DNA of 38,981 nucleotides from Lachnospiraceae bacterium (GCA_030524705.1 JAUNGD010000028.1:3997-42977), one strand, 5' to 3'. Numbered from the stretch's first letter, positions 1 to 8,516 are shown. Notes: a model not told the origin generated them from the sequence alone. Made by a program: numbers and translations.

Positions 1-310
1 CGCCTCCACCGCCGGGGCCTCCGCCCATCATACCCTCCGGCGCCTCGCCGTCCGCCAGCTCCGGCAGCTCGCCGCCTAAGTCCATGCCCTCCGGCAGTCC
101 TTCGCCTGACAACTCAGGAAGCTCGCCCTCCGAAAGCTCCGGCAATTCGCCTTCTGGCAGTTCCGGCAGCTCCGGAAGTTCACCTTCAATACCTGGACCA
201 CCTGCGCCTTCCGGTCCTTCCTGAGCATAAACCGCACCTGTTGCGCCGATTGCAGAAATGCTCAATGCCATTGCAACCGCCAGCGCCATTCTGTTCTTTT
301 TTCTAAACAT
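1..310 (-). CDS. secreted PELPEGEL-repeat protein, C-terminus beyond window
   Basis: This is the 5' part of a minus-strand gene; about 103 codons are visible and no stop occurs before the window edge. The ATG at 310 follows a good ribosome binding site (AAGGGAG). Residues 1-29 form a signal peptide (basic MFRKKNR, hydrophobic stretch, cleavage likely after VYA). The mature part is low-complexity, with repeated PEL/PEGEL units (about residues 40-90), then a Gly-rich MMGGGPGGGG run. Acidic Pro/Glu repeats with a Gly-rich stretch occur in exported proteins of Lachnospiraceae, sometimes ahead of carbohydrate-binding domains, but the informative part is missing. It lies downstream of the sugar permease gene and may be co-transcribed. 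Function unknown. Confidence 0.75.
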   Translation of the reverse strand, partial: MFRKKNRMALAVAMALSISAIGATGAVYAQEGPEGAGGPGIEGELPELPELPEGELPELSEGELPELSGEGLPEGMDLGGELPELADGEAPEGMMGGGPGGGG

Positions 311-328
311 ATGATCTCCCTTCTCTCT

Positions 329-364
329 GCAGGAGAACCTGACCAGTCAGAATATTTCTCCTGC
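329..364 (-). promoter_or_regulatory. hairpin in the leader of the PELPEGEL gene
   Basis: A perfect 9-bp inverted repeat (GCAGGAGAA at 329-337 and TTCTCCTGC at 356-364) with a smaller TGAC/GTCA stem inside lies just upstream of the ribosome binding site of the secreted protein. No T-run follows on the minus strand, so it is more likely an RNA processing, stability or leader element than a terminator. Confidence 0.4.
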
Positions 365-416
365 AAAACATATAATGGCACTTATACACCGCCAGTGTCC
401 CTTTATTTTGACTGAA

Positions 417-1397
417 TCAGGCTTTTTCTTCTTTTCTCTTGTTGGACGCGATGGCTCTTCTCTTGATCTGGAATGCGTCGAACCACATTACCAGCAGCAT
501 GATAGCGCCCTTTGCCACATACTGATAGTAGGTATTCAGACCGGCAAGCTGCATACCGTTTGCCAGCAGACCCATGATCAGCACACCGGCTACACAGTTC
601 GCGATCTTTCCTTCACCGCCCCGGACGGATACGCCGCCGACCAGGACGCCGGTCAATACGGTGATTTCCGTTCCCGCTGCCGTTCCTGCCGCAGCCGCGC
701 CGACTCTGGAGGTCAGCACAACGGCGCCGATACCACAGAACAGTCCGGCGATGCCGCCGATGGCATACTTCATTTTCTTTACGTTGATACCAGCCAGCCG
801 GGAAGCCGCTTCATTTCCGCCCAGTGCGAATACGTACCGCCCAAAATACGTTCTGTCCATGATAAAGCTCATGATCAGGCCCGCAATTACCATAAAAATC
901 GTTGCATAAGTAAGACTTGGGTGGAAGACAGTTCCCTGGCCGATTACCTTGAAGCCCGACGGCAGTGAGGAGATCGTCTTTGAATTCGTAATTACGTACG
1001 CAACACCCTGGTATACTGTACTCAGACCGATGGATACGAAAATACGCGGCAGCTGCAGCAGCTGCTCCAGCAGTGTTCCTATCATTCCGAACGCTATACT
1101 GATGACGATGGTGATGATTACTGCTACCGGAATCGGCATATTCGCATACACGACCATCATTGCACAGAGAACGCCGCAGATACTCATCTGATAGCCCACT
1201 GCCATATCCAGGCCGCCGGACATCATGATCAGCGCAATTCCATAGGCAGAAATAATAACGTATGCATTCTGATTCAAAATATTAAGCAGGTTCGTTAATG
1301 TCAAAAAATTCTGGCTGGTAAAGGTAAATACCACACATATCAGCAGCAAAAGAACCCACGCCAAATTTCTTCTGCAAAAATCAATTACTTTAGCCAT
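417..1397 (-). CDS. RbsC-type sugar ABC transporter permease
   Basis: The 326-aa membrane protein belongs to the BPD_transp_2 (RbsC/XylH/AraH) permease family. It has about 8-10 hydrophobic segments, starting around residue 12 (LAWVLLLLICVVF). Family hallmarks are GGLDMAVG near the N-terminus and FALGGNEAASRLAGINVKK in a cytoplasmic loop, which contacts the ATPase. It would form the channel for a monosaccharide or similar small polyol. The ATG at 1397 is two bases after the stop of the ATPase gene, and its GGAGG ribosome binding site lies inside that gene's end, so the two are translationally coupled. The substrate cannot be read from the sequence. Confidence 0.93.
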   Translation of the reverse strand: MAKVIDFCRRNLAWVLLLLICVVFTFTSQNFLTLTNLLNILNQNAYVIISAYGIALIMMSGGLDMAVGYQMSICGVLCAMMVVYANMPIPVAVIITIVISIAFGMIGTLLEQLLQLPRIFVSIGLSTVYQGVAYVITNSKTISSLPSGFKVIGQGTVFHPSLTYATIFMVIAGLIMSFIMDRTYFGRYVFALGGNEAASRLAGINVKKMKYAIGGIAGLFCGIGAVVLTSRVGAAAAGTAAGTEITVLTGVLVGGVSVRGGEGKIANCVAGVLIMGLLANGMQLAGLNTYYQYVAKGAIMLLVMWFDAFQIKRRAIASNKRKEEKA

Positions 1398-1399
1398 TT

Positions 1400-2890
1400 T
1401 TATTCCTCCACAATTCCTGATGCCAGCTCAAGAATCTTCTCCTGAGTGAACTCATTTTTCAAAACCTCTCCGCTGATTCTGCCCTCATGTAACACCAGAA
1501 TCCGGTCGCTCATACCAAGCATTTCTTCCATCTCGGAGGAAATCATAAGGATAGACTTTCCTTCCTCCACAAGACGGTTCATTAATTTATAAATTTCCTG
1601 CTTTGCGCCTACGTCGATTCCCCGGGTAGGCTCGTCGAAAATCAAAATGTCAGTGTCTGCCGCCAGTACCTTGGCCACCACCACCTTCTGCTGATTGCCA
1701 CCGGAAAGATTCCTCACCAGCTGCTTTGCCGTAGGTGTCTTGATGTCAAGAGTCCTGATATATTTGTCCACCAGCTTATCCAGGGCTTTGAAATTCATCA
1801 GCCCTCTTCTGCTGTTTCTTCGCAGGCTCATGACAGGAATATTCCACTCAATACTGTACTCCAGGAACGCTCCCTCCTGTTTCCTGTCCTCAGGAATCAG
1901 ACCGATTCCCAGATCCACAGCGTCTGCCACGGAGGTCGCATTCATAGCCTTTCCTCTGACGATGATCTCCCCGTGCTCCGGCTTCACATCTCCACAGACC
2001 ATCTTGGCCAGCTCCGTCCGGCCGGCTCCTACAAGTCCTGCCAGGCCCAGGATCTCTCCCTTATGTAATGTCAGATCAATGTGGAAGTCTCCGTTTCCGG
2101 TCAGATCCCTGACCTCCAGCACCGGCTCTCCTATTTTTACATTCCTCTCAGGGAATTTTTCTGTCAGCTCACGGCCGATCATATATTTGATCAGATCTTT
2201 TTTCGTAATATCCGCCACGTTGCGGGTCACAACGTATTTTCCATCCCGGAATACCGTTACTCTGTCACAGAGCTCGAACAGCTCTTCCAGACGGTGACTG
2301 ATATAAATGACGGATACGCCCCGCTCCTTCAGCTTACGCACGATGCGGAACATATTTCCGACCTCTGCCATAGGGATCGACGCGGAAGGCTCGTCCATGA
2401 TCAGCACCCGGCAATTCTTCACCAGAGCTTTTGCAATCTCTACGATCTGCATCTGAGCTGTAGAGAGCATCTGTACCTGGGTACTGACATCAATCTTTAC
2501 TCCCAGATCCGCCAGAATCTCCTCCGCGCGTTTTTTCATTTCTTTAAAATCAGGCATGCCCTTTCTGGTTCCTACCCGGTCGCCTAAAAAAACATTTTCT
2601 GCTATGCTTAAAGACGGAACAAGATTGAACTCCTGATAGACAACTCCGATACCGGCGCTTTTCGCCAATGCCGGAGTCAGCTTTGTGTATTCCTTTCCGT
2701 CAATTACAATTGTACCCTTTTCCGGCTGAATGGCTCCTGCAATCGTCTTGATCACCGTGGATTTTCCTGCACCGTTCTCACCGATCAGTGCCAATATTTC
2801 TCCCTCTTCTACATCAAAGGAAACGTCATCCAGTGCCACAACACCAGGGTACAGTTTGGTCACATGCTTAACCTCCAAAATTTTACTCAT
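1400..2890 (-). CDS. RbsA/MglA-type sugar ABC transporter ATPase
   Basis: This is a 496-aa duplicated ATP-binding protein of the carbohydrate-uptake-2 class. The first cassette has an intact P-loop GENGAGKST (residues 38-46), Q-loop (VVYQEF), signature LSTAQMQ and Walker B LIMDEPSAS. The second has the Arg-containing P-loop usual for this family (GLVGAGRTE), a perfect LSGGNQQ signature and LIFDEPTRGID. It energises import by the RbsC-like permease encoded downstream. I chose the ATG at 2890 because AAAGGA precedes it by about 7 bases and the family N-terminus begins at MSKILEV; an upstream in-frame ATG at 2920 lacks such support. The contrast with the degenerate paralogue at 4153-5505 is notable. 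Confidence 0.95.
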   Translation of the reverse strand: MSKILEVKHVTKLYPGVVALDDVSFDVEEGEILALIGENGAGKSTVIKTIAGAIQPEKGTIVIDGKEYTKLTPALAKSAGIGVVYQEFNLVPSLSIAENVFLGDRVGTRKGMPDFKEMKKRAEEILADLGVKIDVSTQVQMLSTAQMQIVEIAKALVKNCRVLIMDEPSASIPMAEVGNMFRIVRKLKERGVSVIYISHRLEELFELCDRVTVFRDGKYVVTRNVADITKKDLIKYMIGRELTEKFPERNVKIGEPVLEVRDLTGNGDFHIDLTLHKGEILGLAGLVGAGRTELAKMVCGDVKPEHGEIIVRGKAMNATSVADAVDLGIGLIPEDRKQEGAFLEYSIEWNIPVMSLRRNSRRGLMNFKALDKLVDKYIRTLDIKTPTAKQLVRNLSGGNQQKVVVAKVLAADTDILIFDEPTRGIDVGAKQEIYKLMNRLVEEGKSILMISSEMEEMLGMSDRILVLHEGRISGEVLKNEFTQEKILELASGIVEE

Positions 2891-2951
2891 ACGAATTCCT
2901 TTCCATACTGTACCAGTCATGTTTGATATTTATGTATCGCCTGCACGATAC

Positions 2952-2995
2952 AAAGGCTGCCCCGGAATCCTCCCTGGGATTTCAAGACAGCCTTT
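2952..2995 (-). promoter_or_regulatory. intercistronic hairpin after binding-protein gene
   Basis: AAAGGCTG (2952-2959) pairs with CAGCCTTT (2988-2995), and the stem continues inward (GAAATCC with GGATTCC). It lies between the binding-protein and ATPase genes and is followed by only three T residues on the minus strand. It is best read as a partial terminator or mRNA-stabilising hairpin that would let the binding protein be made in excess over the ATPase and permease. Confidence 0.5.
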
Positions 2996-3070
2996 TGACT
3001 TTTCATCCTTTTGCGGTATCACCGCGCTTTTCTCTGTAAAACAGCATACCGTTTTTTGTATCAGTTATGC

Positions 3071-4075
3071 TTAATCCTCCGGGAAGTATTCGCTCATGGT
3101 CTCAAGTGTGATCGGGATACAACGCTCGTTGTAAACGCCGTCCTCTACACGGTCCATCCAGGAACCGTCCATCAGCTTGTAGCAGGTGTACGGAGTACCC
3201 TCGCCAAGCATTACGGTACCACGAATCAGGGATGTATTGTCTGCAGACTCTTTGATCTTGCCACGGATAAATTCAGGCGTATCTACTGTATAAATAGCGA
3301 ACTCATCCTTGTTCTCGACCTTTGCCAGGGCAATCTCATCAGAGCCCTGAGCGATATCTGTACCGTATGTAAGGATACATTTTACATCCGGGTAATTCAG
3401 GAACAGTACGTCTGCCAGCTCCTGAGCCTTTGTAGCGCCGTCTGTGATGGTCTGCTCCGCCACGTAAACAACATCTGCCTTTGAGGTCAGGTTTGTTATC
3501 TCATGTAACCCGTCGCTTCTGCGGATCGCATCGTCGGAGTCTCTCTCTTCCAGAATAGCCACCTGGATGCTTCCGTCCTCTGCATCCGGGAAGGTCTCTT
3601 CAATCCACTCGGCCGCCATTTCAGCAACTACCTCACCTGAATCAAACTGGTCTACATTGATGCAGACATCATATGCTTCTCTCTGCTCCAGAACCGTACC
3701 GATATTGATCATGAACGCGCCGGCCTCTCTGGCTGCGATAGCAGCATCACACATAGCTGATGCATCTACAGCGAATGTAATGATGTAATCCATTCCCATG
3801 GTCACGAAGTTCTCAATATTCTGTGCCTGGGTCTCAACAGAACCATCTGCATCTGCGGATGAATACTCCATACCGTTTGCTGTAAAGTAAGCTTCCATGT
3901 CATCGGACATGCCTGCAAAGAATTCAGAAGACATCATGACCGGTGAAAAACCGACCTTCTTTCCTGTCATATCAGCTCCTTCCGCTTCCTCAGCAAAAGC
4001 AACGGAGCCTGTAGCCAACGTACCGGCCGCCATACAGCCTGTAAGCAATATTGCCATTAATTTCTTCATTTTCAT
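3071..4075 (-). CDS. RbsB-like sugar-binding protein of ABC importer
   Basis: The 334-aa exported protein has an N-terminal signal (basic MKMKK, hydrophobic core, likely cleavage at AFA before EEAEG, about residue 28) followed by a type-1 periplasmic-binding-protein fold. The mature start GKKVGFSPVMMSSEFF and the segments VTMGMDYIITFAVD and KCILTYGTD fit the Peripla_BP_4 group. A Cys in LLTGC resembles a lipobox, but a long hydrophobic stretch and an AFA site follow, so lipid anchoring is uncertain. The ATG at 4075 has a strong AGGAGG site. It heads the importer cassette, with its own promoter at 4111-4163, and would set substrate specificity; that is probably a small sugar, identity unknown. 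Confidence 0.92.
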   Translation of the reverse strand: MKMKKLMAILLTGCMAAGTLATGSVAFAEEAEGADMTGKKVGFSPVMMSSEFFAGMSDDMEAYFTANGMEYSSADADGSVETQAQNIENFVTMGMDYIITFAVDASAMCDAAIAAREAGAFMINIGTVLEQREAYDVCINVDQFDSGEVVAEMAAEWIEETFPDAEDGSIQVAILEERDSDDAIRRSDGLHEITNLTSKADVVYVAEQTITDGATKAQELADVLFLNYPDVKCILTYGTDIAQGSDEIALAKVENKDEFAIYTVDTPEFIRGKIKESADNTSLIRGTVMLGEGTPYTCYKLMDGSWMDRVEDGVYNERCIPITLETMSEYFPED

Positions 4076-4110
4076 TTTCCTACCTCCTGTAGATTTGATT
4101 TATTGACGTT

Positions 4111-4163
4111 ATTATAACAACGGTTTCTGTCGCGACGAGGTGGAAAATTCTATCAAAAGGTGG
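4111..4163 (-). promoter_or_regulatory. importer promoter with two CCACCT direct repeats
   Basis: On the minus strand a perfect TATAAT (4116-4111) lies ahead of the binding-protein gene. The -35 position (4139-4134) has no consensus, which suggests that activation is needed. Two CCACCT direct repeats, at 4163-4158 and 4143-4138, are 20 bp apart and sit within a longer 10-of-13 match. The proximal copy overlaps the -35 region. This layout is typical for AraC-type activators; the response regulator at 6468-8078 is the obvious candidate (inference). Confidence 0.5.
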
Positions 4164-5505
4164 TAATTTTCGCACTTCTCCCATTCTGTGTCACCACGAC
4201 GCTATGACAGTCCTCTCTGATTTCTTCCCTTGATTTTGAAAAATAAACGATCCGGATTCCTTTATTTTCCAGCGCGGTCAGATAGCTCCGGAGAATTCCT
4301 CTCTCCTCCCGATTCATTCCGCTGTAGGGGCTCTCCAGAATCATCACCCGGGGCCGGTTCAGCTCAAAACGATAGATTGATAAAAGCTTTTTCTGTATCC
4401 GGTTCAGTTCCTCTATATGGGTGATATCCGAATCAAGCCCTATTCTTTTATAAAATCCCCCGGCAATATTTTCCCGTATTCTTTTTTTGATCACGCCAAA
4501 ACGCTTTTTCCCCACCCGCAGCGGAATCGGCATGATCAGATTATCTGCAATGCTCAGATTTTTCAGCAGATACTCTGCGCTGTCCTTTGGAATAACCACC
4601 GTATTCTTTTTCTGGCTGAATCCGGTATCCGGAATATCTGCCCCGATATACTGTTTCCAGATTTCAGGATTATGCTTTTTCACGTAGGTCAGGTAATCCC
4701 AGATACATCCCTTCATCTCCCACTCATAATCAAACATCCCCAAAAAAGGGAGGGAAACCCCTTTGAGCTTCCTGTAATCCTGTTCTGCTATCATTTCATG
4801 GTGAAGCCGCTTTTGCACCCTTTCGGTCAGCCCGCTCCACTCCTTCAGATCTCTTCCCTGGGAAATGATCTGAATGCGGTTCGCTATCTCCGCGAACATG
4901 GCATAGCATTCCGATAGGATCACAAAAGTGATCCCTTCTGCATTGGCTCTTTGAATCAGCGCACACAGTTCCTCTGCCTCCTGTCCCTCGTATACGTCGC
5001 TGGTAGCGTCCAGCACGATCAGCCTGGCCCCATGCATCTTTGCCTTCAGGATGCTTAATTTCTGCCGTTCTTTTTTACTGAGCATCCAGAGAAATGCCCT
5101 GGCCGGAATATCCACCTGCTCCTTCTGCAAATATTCCTCCACCTTTTTTTCTGCCCTGCGAGGATCGTAGCGCCTGCCCGGAAACGGGAGATACCGCACT
5201 GCCTCCAGGTTTTCCGCGACGGTCAGAGTCTCTACCAGATCTTTCTCCGCAGTAATGGTGTAGATGCCATATTGATAAGCAGTATTTCGGGCAAAATTTT
5301 CCACCCTTTTCTCATCCACCAGGAATTCCCCCTGTTTCAGAGCACATTCCCCGGCCAAAAGGCTGATCAGAGTCCCCACTCCGCTGCCCTCCATCCCCTG
5401 AATATAAAAAATGTCCCCTGCGAAGACCCGCAGCTGATAATCCCGCAGCATGTCATCCTTCCTGTCGTCCTGCATTCCATGACGGATTCTCAATATCTCC
5501 CTCAT
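4153..5505 (-). CDS. degenerate duplicated ABC-ATPase-like protein (pseudo-ATPase)
   Basis: The 450-aa protein aligns by eye with RbsA-type duplicated ATPases, but the key motifs have decayed. P-loop residues 37-45 read GMEGSGVGT, with Val43 in place of the Lys. The signature is LSKKERQ (142-148). Walker B is LIVLDATSD, with Ala167 in place of Glu. The H-loop His is lost (LSECYAM). In the second half the P-loop region is missing, the signature equivalent reads LNRIQKK (368-374), and Walker B is VMILESPYSGMN (387-398). The frame is fully open, with a ribosome binding site (GAGAGG) inside the end of the kinase gene, so the gene appears maintained. It sits directly after the kinase gene and before an intact importer cassette. 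A role as non-catalytic adaptor or cytoplasmic sensor is inference. Confidence 0.8.
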   Translation of the reverse strand: MREILRIRHGMQDDRKDDMLRDYQLRVFAGDIFYIQGMEGSGVGTLISLLAGECALKQGEFLVDEKRVENFARNTAYQYGIYTITAEKDLVETLTVAENLEAVRYLPFPGRRYDPRRAEKKVEEYLQKEQVDIPARAFLWMLSKKERQKLSILKAKMHGARLIVLDATSDVYEGQEAEELCALIQRANAEGITFVILSECYAMFAEIANRIQIISQGRDLKEWSGLTERVQKRLHHEMIAEQDYRKLKGVSLPFLGMFDYEWEMKGCIWDYLTYVKKHNPEIWKQYIGADIPDTGFSQKKNTVVIPKDSAEYLLKNLSIADNLIMPIPLRVGKKRFGVIKKRIRENIAGGFYKRIGLDSDITHIEELNRIQKKLLSIYRFELNRPRVMILESPYSGMNREERGILRSYLTALENKGIRIVYFSKSREEIREDCHSVVVTQNGRSAKITTF

Positions 5506-5511
5506 ACCGGG

Positions 5512-6453
5512 TTACCTCTCAAACTGATTCTCATATTTTACCCTGGAAAAGACGTCCACTACCGGCATGGTGATGACCGCATCCGTGCCTTCGCCCTCCA
5601 TAGAACGATAATGGATCCCGTTTTCCTCTCCAAAAGTAATTTTCAGCCGCAGATTCACATTGCTCAGAGCGATTCCGTTGTGGCTTCCCTTTGTGTGCCC
5701 GGCGTCCAAAAGGCACTGTTTCATGCGCTCATTCAGACTGATCAGCTGCTCCTGGGACATCCCCACCCCATTATCCGATATCACGATGATCAGCTGCTTT
5801 TCTGTCCGCATCAGACGAATCTGTATCATTCCCTTTCTCTCAGATTTTTCCAGCCCGTGTATCATGGCATTCTCCACCAGCGGCTGCAGCGTCATCTTGG
5901 GAAGATACAGATCATTGAGCTCCTCCTGCTCCAGTTCTATCTCCATGTCAAAGCGGTCTTCAAACCGATACTTCTGAATATAATAATAATCCTTAATATG
6001 ATTCAGTTCCTCCCGCACCCGTACCAGATTGTCATTGTTGCTGATGCAATAGCGGAAAAACCGGGAAAGGATCTCCGTCATGCGGGCGATCTCTTTCTGC
6101 CCGTCCATCAACGCCCTGCTTCGTATACTGTCCAGCGTATTATACAGAAAATGCGGATTGATCTGATTCTGCAGAACGGACAGCTCCACCCGCTTCTGGA
6201 TCAGACGCAGCTCCTGAGCGTCCTCCTCATTCCAGACCACCTTCCTTTCCCGGCTGCGTCTCCTGCTCTCCGCGACCAGGTAATTCATCACTCTGGCCTG
6301 CTTTGCAGAAAGCCAGATGGATACAGCCAGCAGCGCCAGGGTCAGCAGCAAAAAAACAGCCGGCACCGGAAGCGGCGCCCGAAGCAGACCTGTGACTACT
6401 GTCAAAACTATTCCCACGGTGGCCATTCCCACTAAAATAATTATTTTTTCCAT
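5512..6453 (-). CDS. LytS/YesM-type histidine kinase without extracellular sensor
   Basis: This 313-aa sensor kinase has two closely spaced hydrophobic segments (about residues 3-23 and 31-49) and essentially no extracytoplasmic loop. A His_kinase domain follows with INPHFLYNTLDSI (phospho-acceptor His101), the N-box PLVENAMIHG (Asn195) and the G-box DNGVG (227-231). YesM kinases normally carry a ~250-aa Cache sensor, which is absent, so input must come from the membrane or a partner protein; the pseudo-ABC protein encoded 6 bp downstream is a candidate. I chose the ATG at 6453 because CAGGGG precedes it by 6 bases. A TTG at 6471 overlapping the regulator stop (TTGA) is possible but weaker. 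Confidence 0.9.
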   Translation of the reverse strand: MEKIIILVGMATVGIVLTVVTGLLRAPLPVPAVFLLLTLALLAVSIWLSAKQARVMNYLVAESRRRSRERKVVWNEEDAQELRLIQKRVELSVLQNQINPHFLYNTLDSIRSRALMDGQKEIARMTEILSRFFRYCISNNDNLVRVREELNHIKDYYYIQKYRFEDRFDMEIELEQEELNDLYLPKMTLQPLVENAMIHGLEKSERKGMIQIRLMRTEKQLIIVISDNGVGMSQEQLISLNERMKQCLLDAGHTKGSHNGIALSNVNLRLKITFGEENGIHYRSMEGEGTDAVITMPVVDVFSRVKYENQFER

Positions 6454-6467
6454 GATCATCCCCTGGT

Positions 6468-8078
6468 TCAACTATAAATCCTGCGGTACTCCGTCGGTTT
6501 GATTCCGGTCACCTTTTTAAACAGCTTCGAATAATATTTCTCATCCAGATAGCCCACCATGGCTGCAATCTCTTTGATCGTCAGATTCGTCTCTGCCAAA
6601 AGCTTTTCCGATTCTTCCAGCCTGACCTGGGTCAGAAATTCATTGAATCCGATACCCATTTCATCCTTGAACAGCCTGCTCAGATAATTGCCGGAGACGT
6701 TGCAGTCCGAGGCCACATCCTCCAGGGAGATCTGCTTTCCATAATTCTCCCTGATATACCGGACTGCCATGGTAATCGGCTTTCCCATTTTCTCCTTCAG
6801 CTTTTTCTGCTCCTCATCCAGATATTTTTCCAGCGTCAGGTATACGTTTTTCATTACCTGGGGGAAATTTTTTCCGTTCAGATATGCATAGTAAAAGTTC
6901 TCCATGAAGCGCAGCCGCTCCTCTCCCTCCTCAAAGCAGACTGCCAATCCATGCTGAAGGCTGAAAAATGCATTTAAAATATCGTCGGGGTATGAGTTAC
7001 TCAGCTCACCGGCCCGCCGATAGAGCCTGTCGAATACATCACTTAATTCCTCCCGGCGCAGGTACTTGATACAGTCTCTTATCGTTTCCTGCTCATCATC
7101 CGTGAACAGCCGGTTTCTGGAAAACCTGGGGAGCCCCTCGATCTGATGATAGTCCAAAATGCCATTGCGGGTCAGAACCAGCCGCCCCCATTCCGCCGCA
7201 TGAGCCTCCACAAATCCTTCATACAGATCCGAAATAGAATATTTCACCGAGCTTACTCCAATATTCAGGCGGAATTCTCCATACAGCTCGCTCAGGTCCC
7301 GAATATTGTAATACAAAACGGAAATCGCCTGCCGCACTGCTTTTTTATCCTCCTCCCGGAAATTCACCACCATTACAATTCCCATGTAGGTGGTATGATA
7401 ATACACCAGTCCCAGATTTTGAAAGCTCTCCCGGATGAAAGCAGCTACCTTCGTATTGCTCAGAGAATCCTCCTGTCCCAGCACCGCACTCAGATCCGAA
7501 AACATGCTGAGAACCTGATAGCATCCGGGGGTAAAGTCTGTATGGAACCTTTTGTTGCATGCCTCCTCTGATGCCAGAAACACCCTTCTGTCCGGATTTT
7601 GCCGAATGATAAAGAGATTCCAGAACACTTCCATCTCCTGACGGCTCTTTGCCTCCCGGATAGAGCACATCTCATCCTCCTGCTGCTTCTGGATCCGGAG
7701 CTGGTCTACACGCCGGCAGACCCGGACCAGGGTCTCATTCAACTGCCTTTCATCGATCGGCTTCAGCAGATAATCCATTACATTCAGTGAAACGGCGCTT
7801 CTGGCATATTCAAAATGACGGTATCCGCTGATGAGCACAAACAGCGGATCCGGATTTACCTCCCGCACCCTCCGGATCAGTTCAATGCCGTCGTACACCG
7901 GCATTTTTATATCTGAAAAAACAAAATCGGGATTATTTTTTATAATGCTTTCATATGCCTGTTTCCCATTACGGCACTCATCCACGATTTCTATATCGAG
8001 CTCCTTCCAGTGTCCCAGCTGCTTTATCAGTTCGATAATCTTCGGTTCATCATCTGCTATGATCAGCCTGTAACTCAT
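6468..8078 (-). CDS. YesN-type response regulator, receiver plus AraC HTH
   Basis: The 536-aa regulator begins with a receiver domain (IIADDEP, phospho-acceptor Asp56 in SDIKMP, Lys in YLLKPID). A long central region of ~290 aa follows, and an AraC-type double helix-turn-helix occupies the last ~100 residues (ISLEDVASDCNVSGNYLSR and the closing IKPTEYRRIY). It would be phosphorylated by the kinase encoded immediately downstream and activate carbohydrate genes, probably the importer at 417-4075. The start at 8078 has AAAGG seven bases upstream; the open frame reaches 8126 but only fills the space after the GH3 remnant. Confidence 0.93.
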   Translation of the reverse strand: MSYRLIIADDEPKIIELIKQLGHWKELDIEIVDECRNGKQAYESIIKNNPDFVFSDIKMPVYDGIELIRRVREVNPDPLFVLISGYRHFEYARSAVSLNVMDYLLKPIDERQLNETLVRVCRRVDQLRIQKQQEDEMCSIREAKSRQEMEVFWNLFIIRQNPDRRVFLASEEACNKRFHTDFTPGCYQVLSMFSDLSAVLGQEDSLSNTKVAAFIRESFQNLGLVYYHTTYMGIVMVVNFREEDKKAVRQAISVLYYNIRDLSELYGEFRLNIGVSSVKYSISDLYEGFVEAHAAEWGRLVLTRNGILDYHQIEGLPRFSRNRLFTDDEQETIRDCIKYLRREELSDVFDRLYRRAGELSNSYPDDILNAFFSLQHGLAVCFEEGEERLRFMENFYYAYLNGKNFPQVMKNVYLTLEKYLDEEQKKLKEKMGKPITMAVRYIRENYGKQISLEDVASDCNVSGNYLSRLFKDEMGIGFNEFLTQVRLEESEKLLAETNLTIKEIAAMVGYLDEKYYSKLFKKVTGIKPTEYRRIYS

Positions 8079-8126
8079 ACTTATACCTTTTCTTAACCTT
8101 TCTGGTCCTTTCCCCGTTTCCTTCAT

Positions 8127-8516
8127 TTATCTTTTTATCAGAATATAGCTTTCCAGGCCCTCCCTGGGGGCTTTATACGGTACTGCTCCAGGGTGGGCCG
8201 CACTCTGCATGATAACAGAGAGCATCCGCTTTCCGCAGGAACGCAGCTCTTCCAACGTGAGGAGGCAGAATACTTCTCCCTGTTCCGCGCTCACTGTCAT
8301 GCGGCTGTTCACGTCGCCGGATCCAGTGCCGCCCTTCACTGTATGACGGGTTCCATTTCCAAACAAAGCGAGCCGCCCTACGGACTTTGGGATCGGAAGT
8401 CCCCCGTCATTCTTCAGCAGCACCATGCCCTCGGCAGCAATTCTGCGGGCGCGCTGCATATTCCGTTCCTCCCGCAAGCTGAGCTTTGGGTCCTTCGAAG
8501 CAAAAATTCTGGCCAT
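8127..8516 (-). pseudogene. internally deleted GH3 beta-glucosidase remnant
   Basis: The 129-codon open frame begins like GH3 proteins that carry the C-terminal-type domain first: AAEGMVLLKNDGGLPIP, then LALFGNG and TVKGGTGSGDVNSR (residues ~28-72). After about residue 80 it jumps to a segment like the very end of such enzymes (LTLEELRSCGKRMLSVIMQS). Full-length relatives are roughly 700-900 aa, so several hundred codons, including the catalytic (beta/alpha)8 domain, appear to have been lost in frame. The start at 8516 keeps a strong ribosome binding site (GGGAGGTAGAGG), so a small inactive protein may still be made. It lies upstream of the response regulator gene. The family assignment is by motif recognition. 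Confidence 0.65.

Noticed and set aside
3071-4075. Lipoprotein assignment from LLTGC
   Set aside because: The hydrophobic signal continues well past the Cys and ends at a normal AFA cleavage site; left undecided rather than called.
5272-6435. Open frame of 387 codons on plus, opposite the sensorless kinase
   Set aside because: Antisense shadow of the kinase and pseudo-ABC genes, without motifs or initiation signals.
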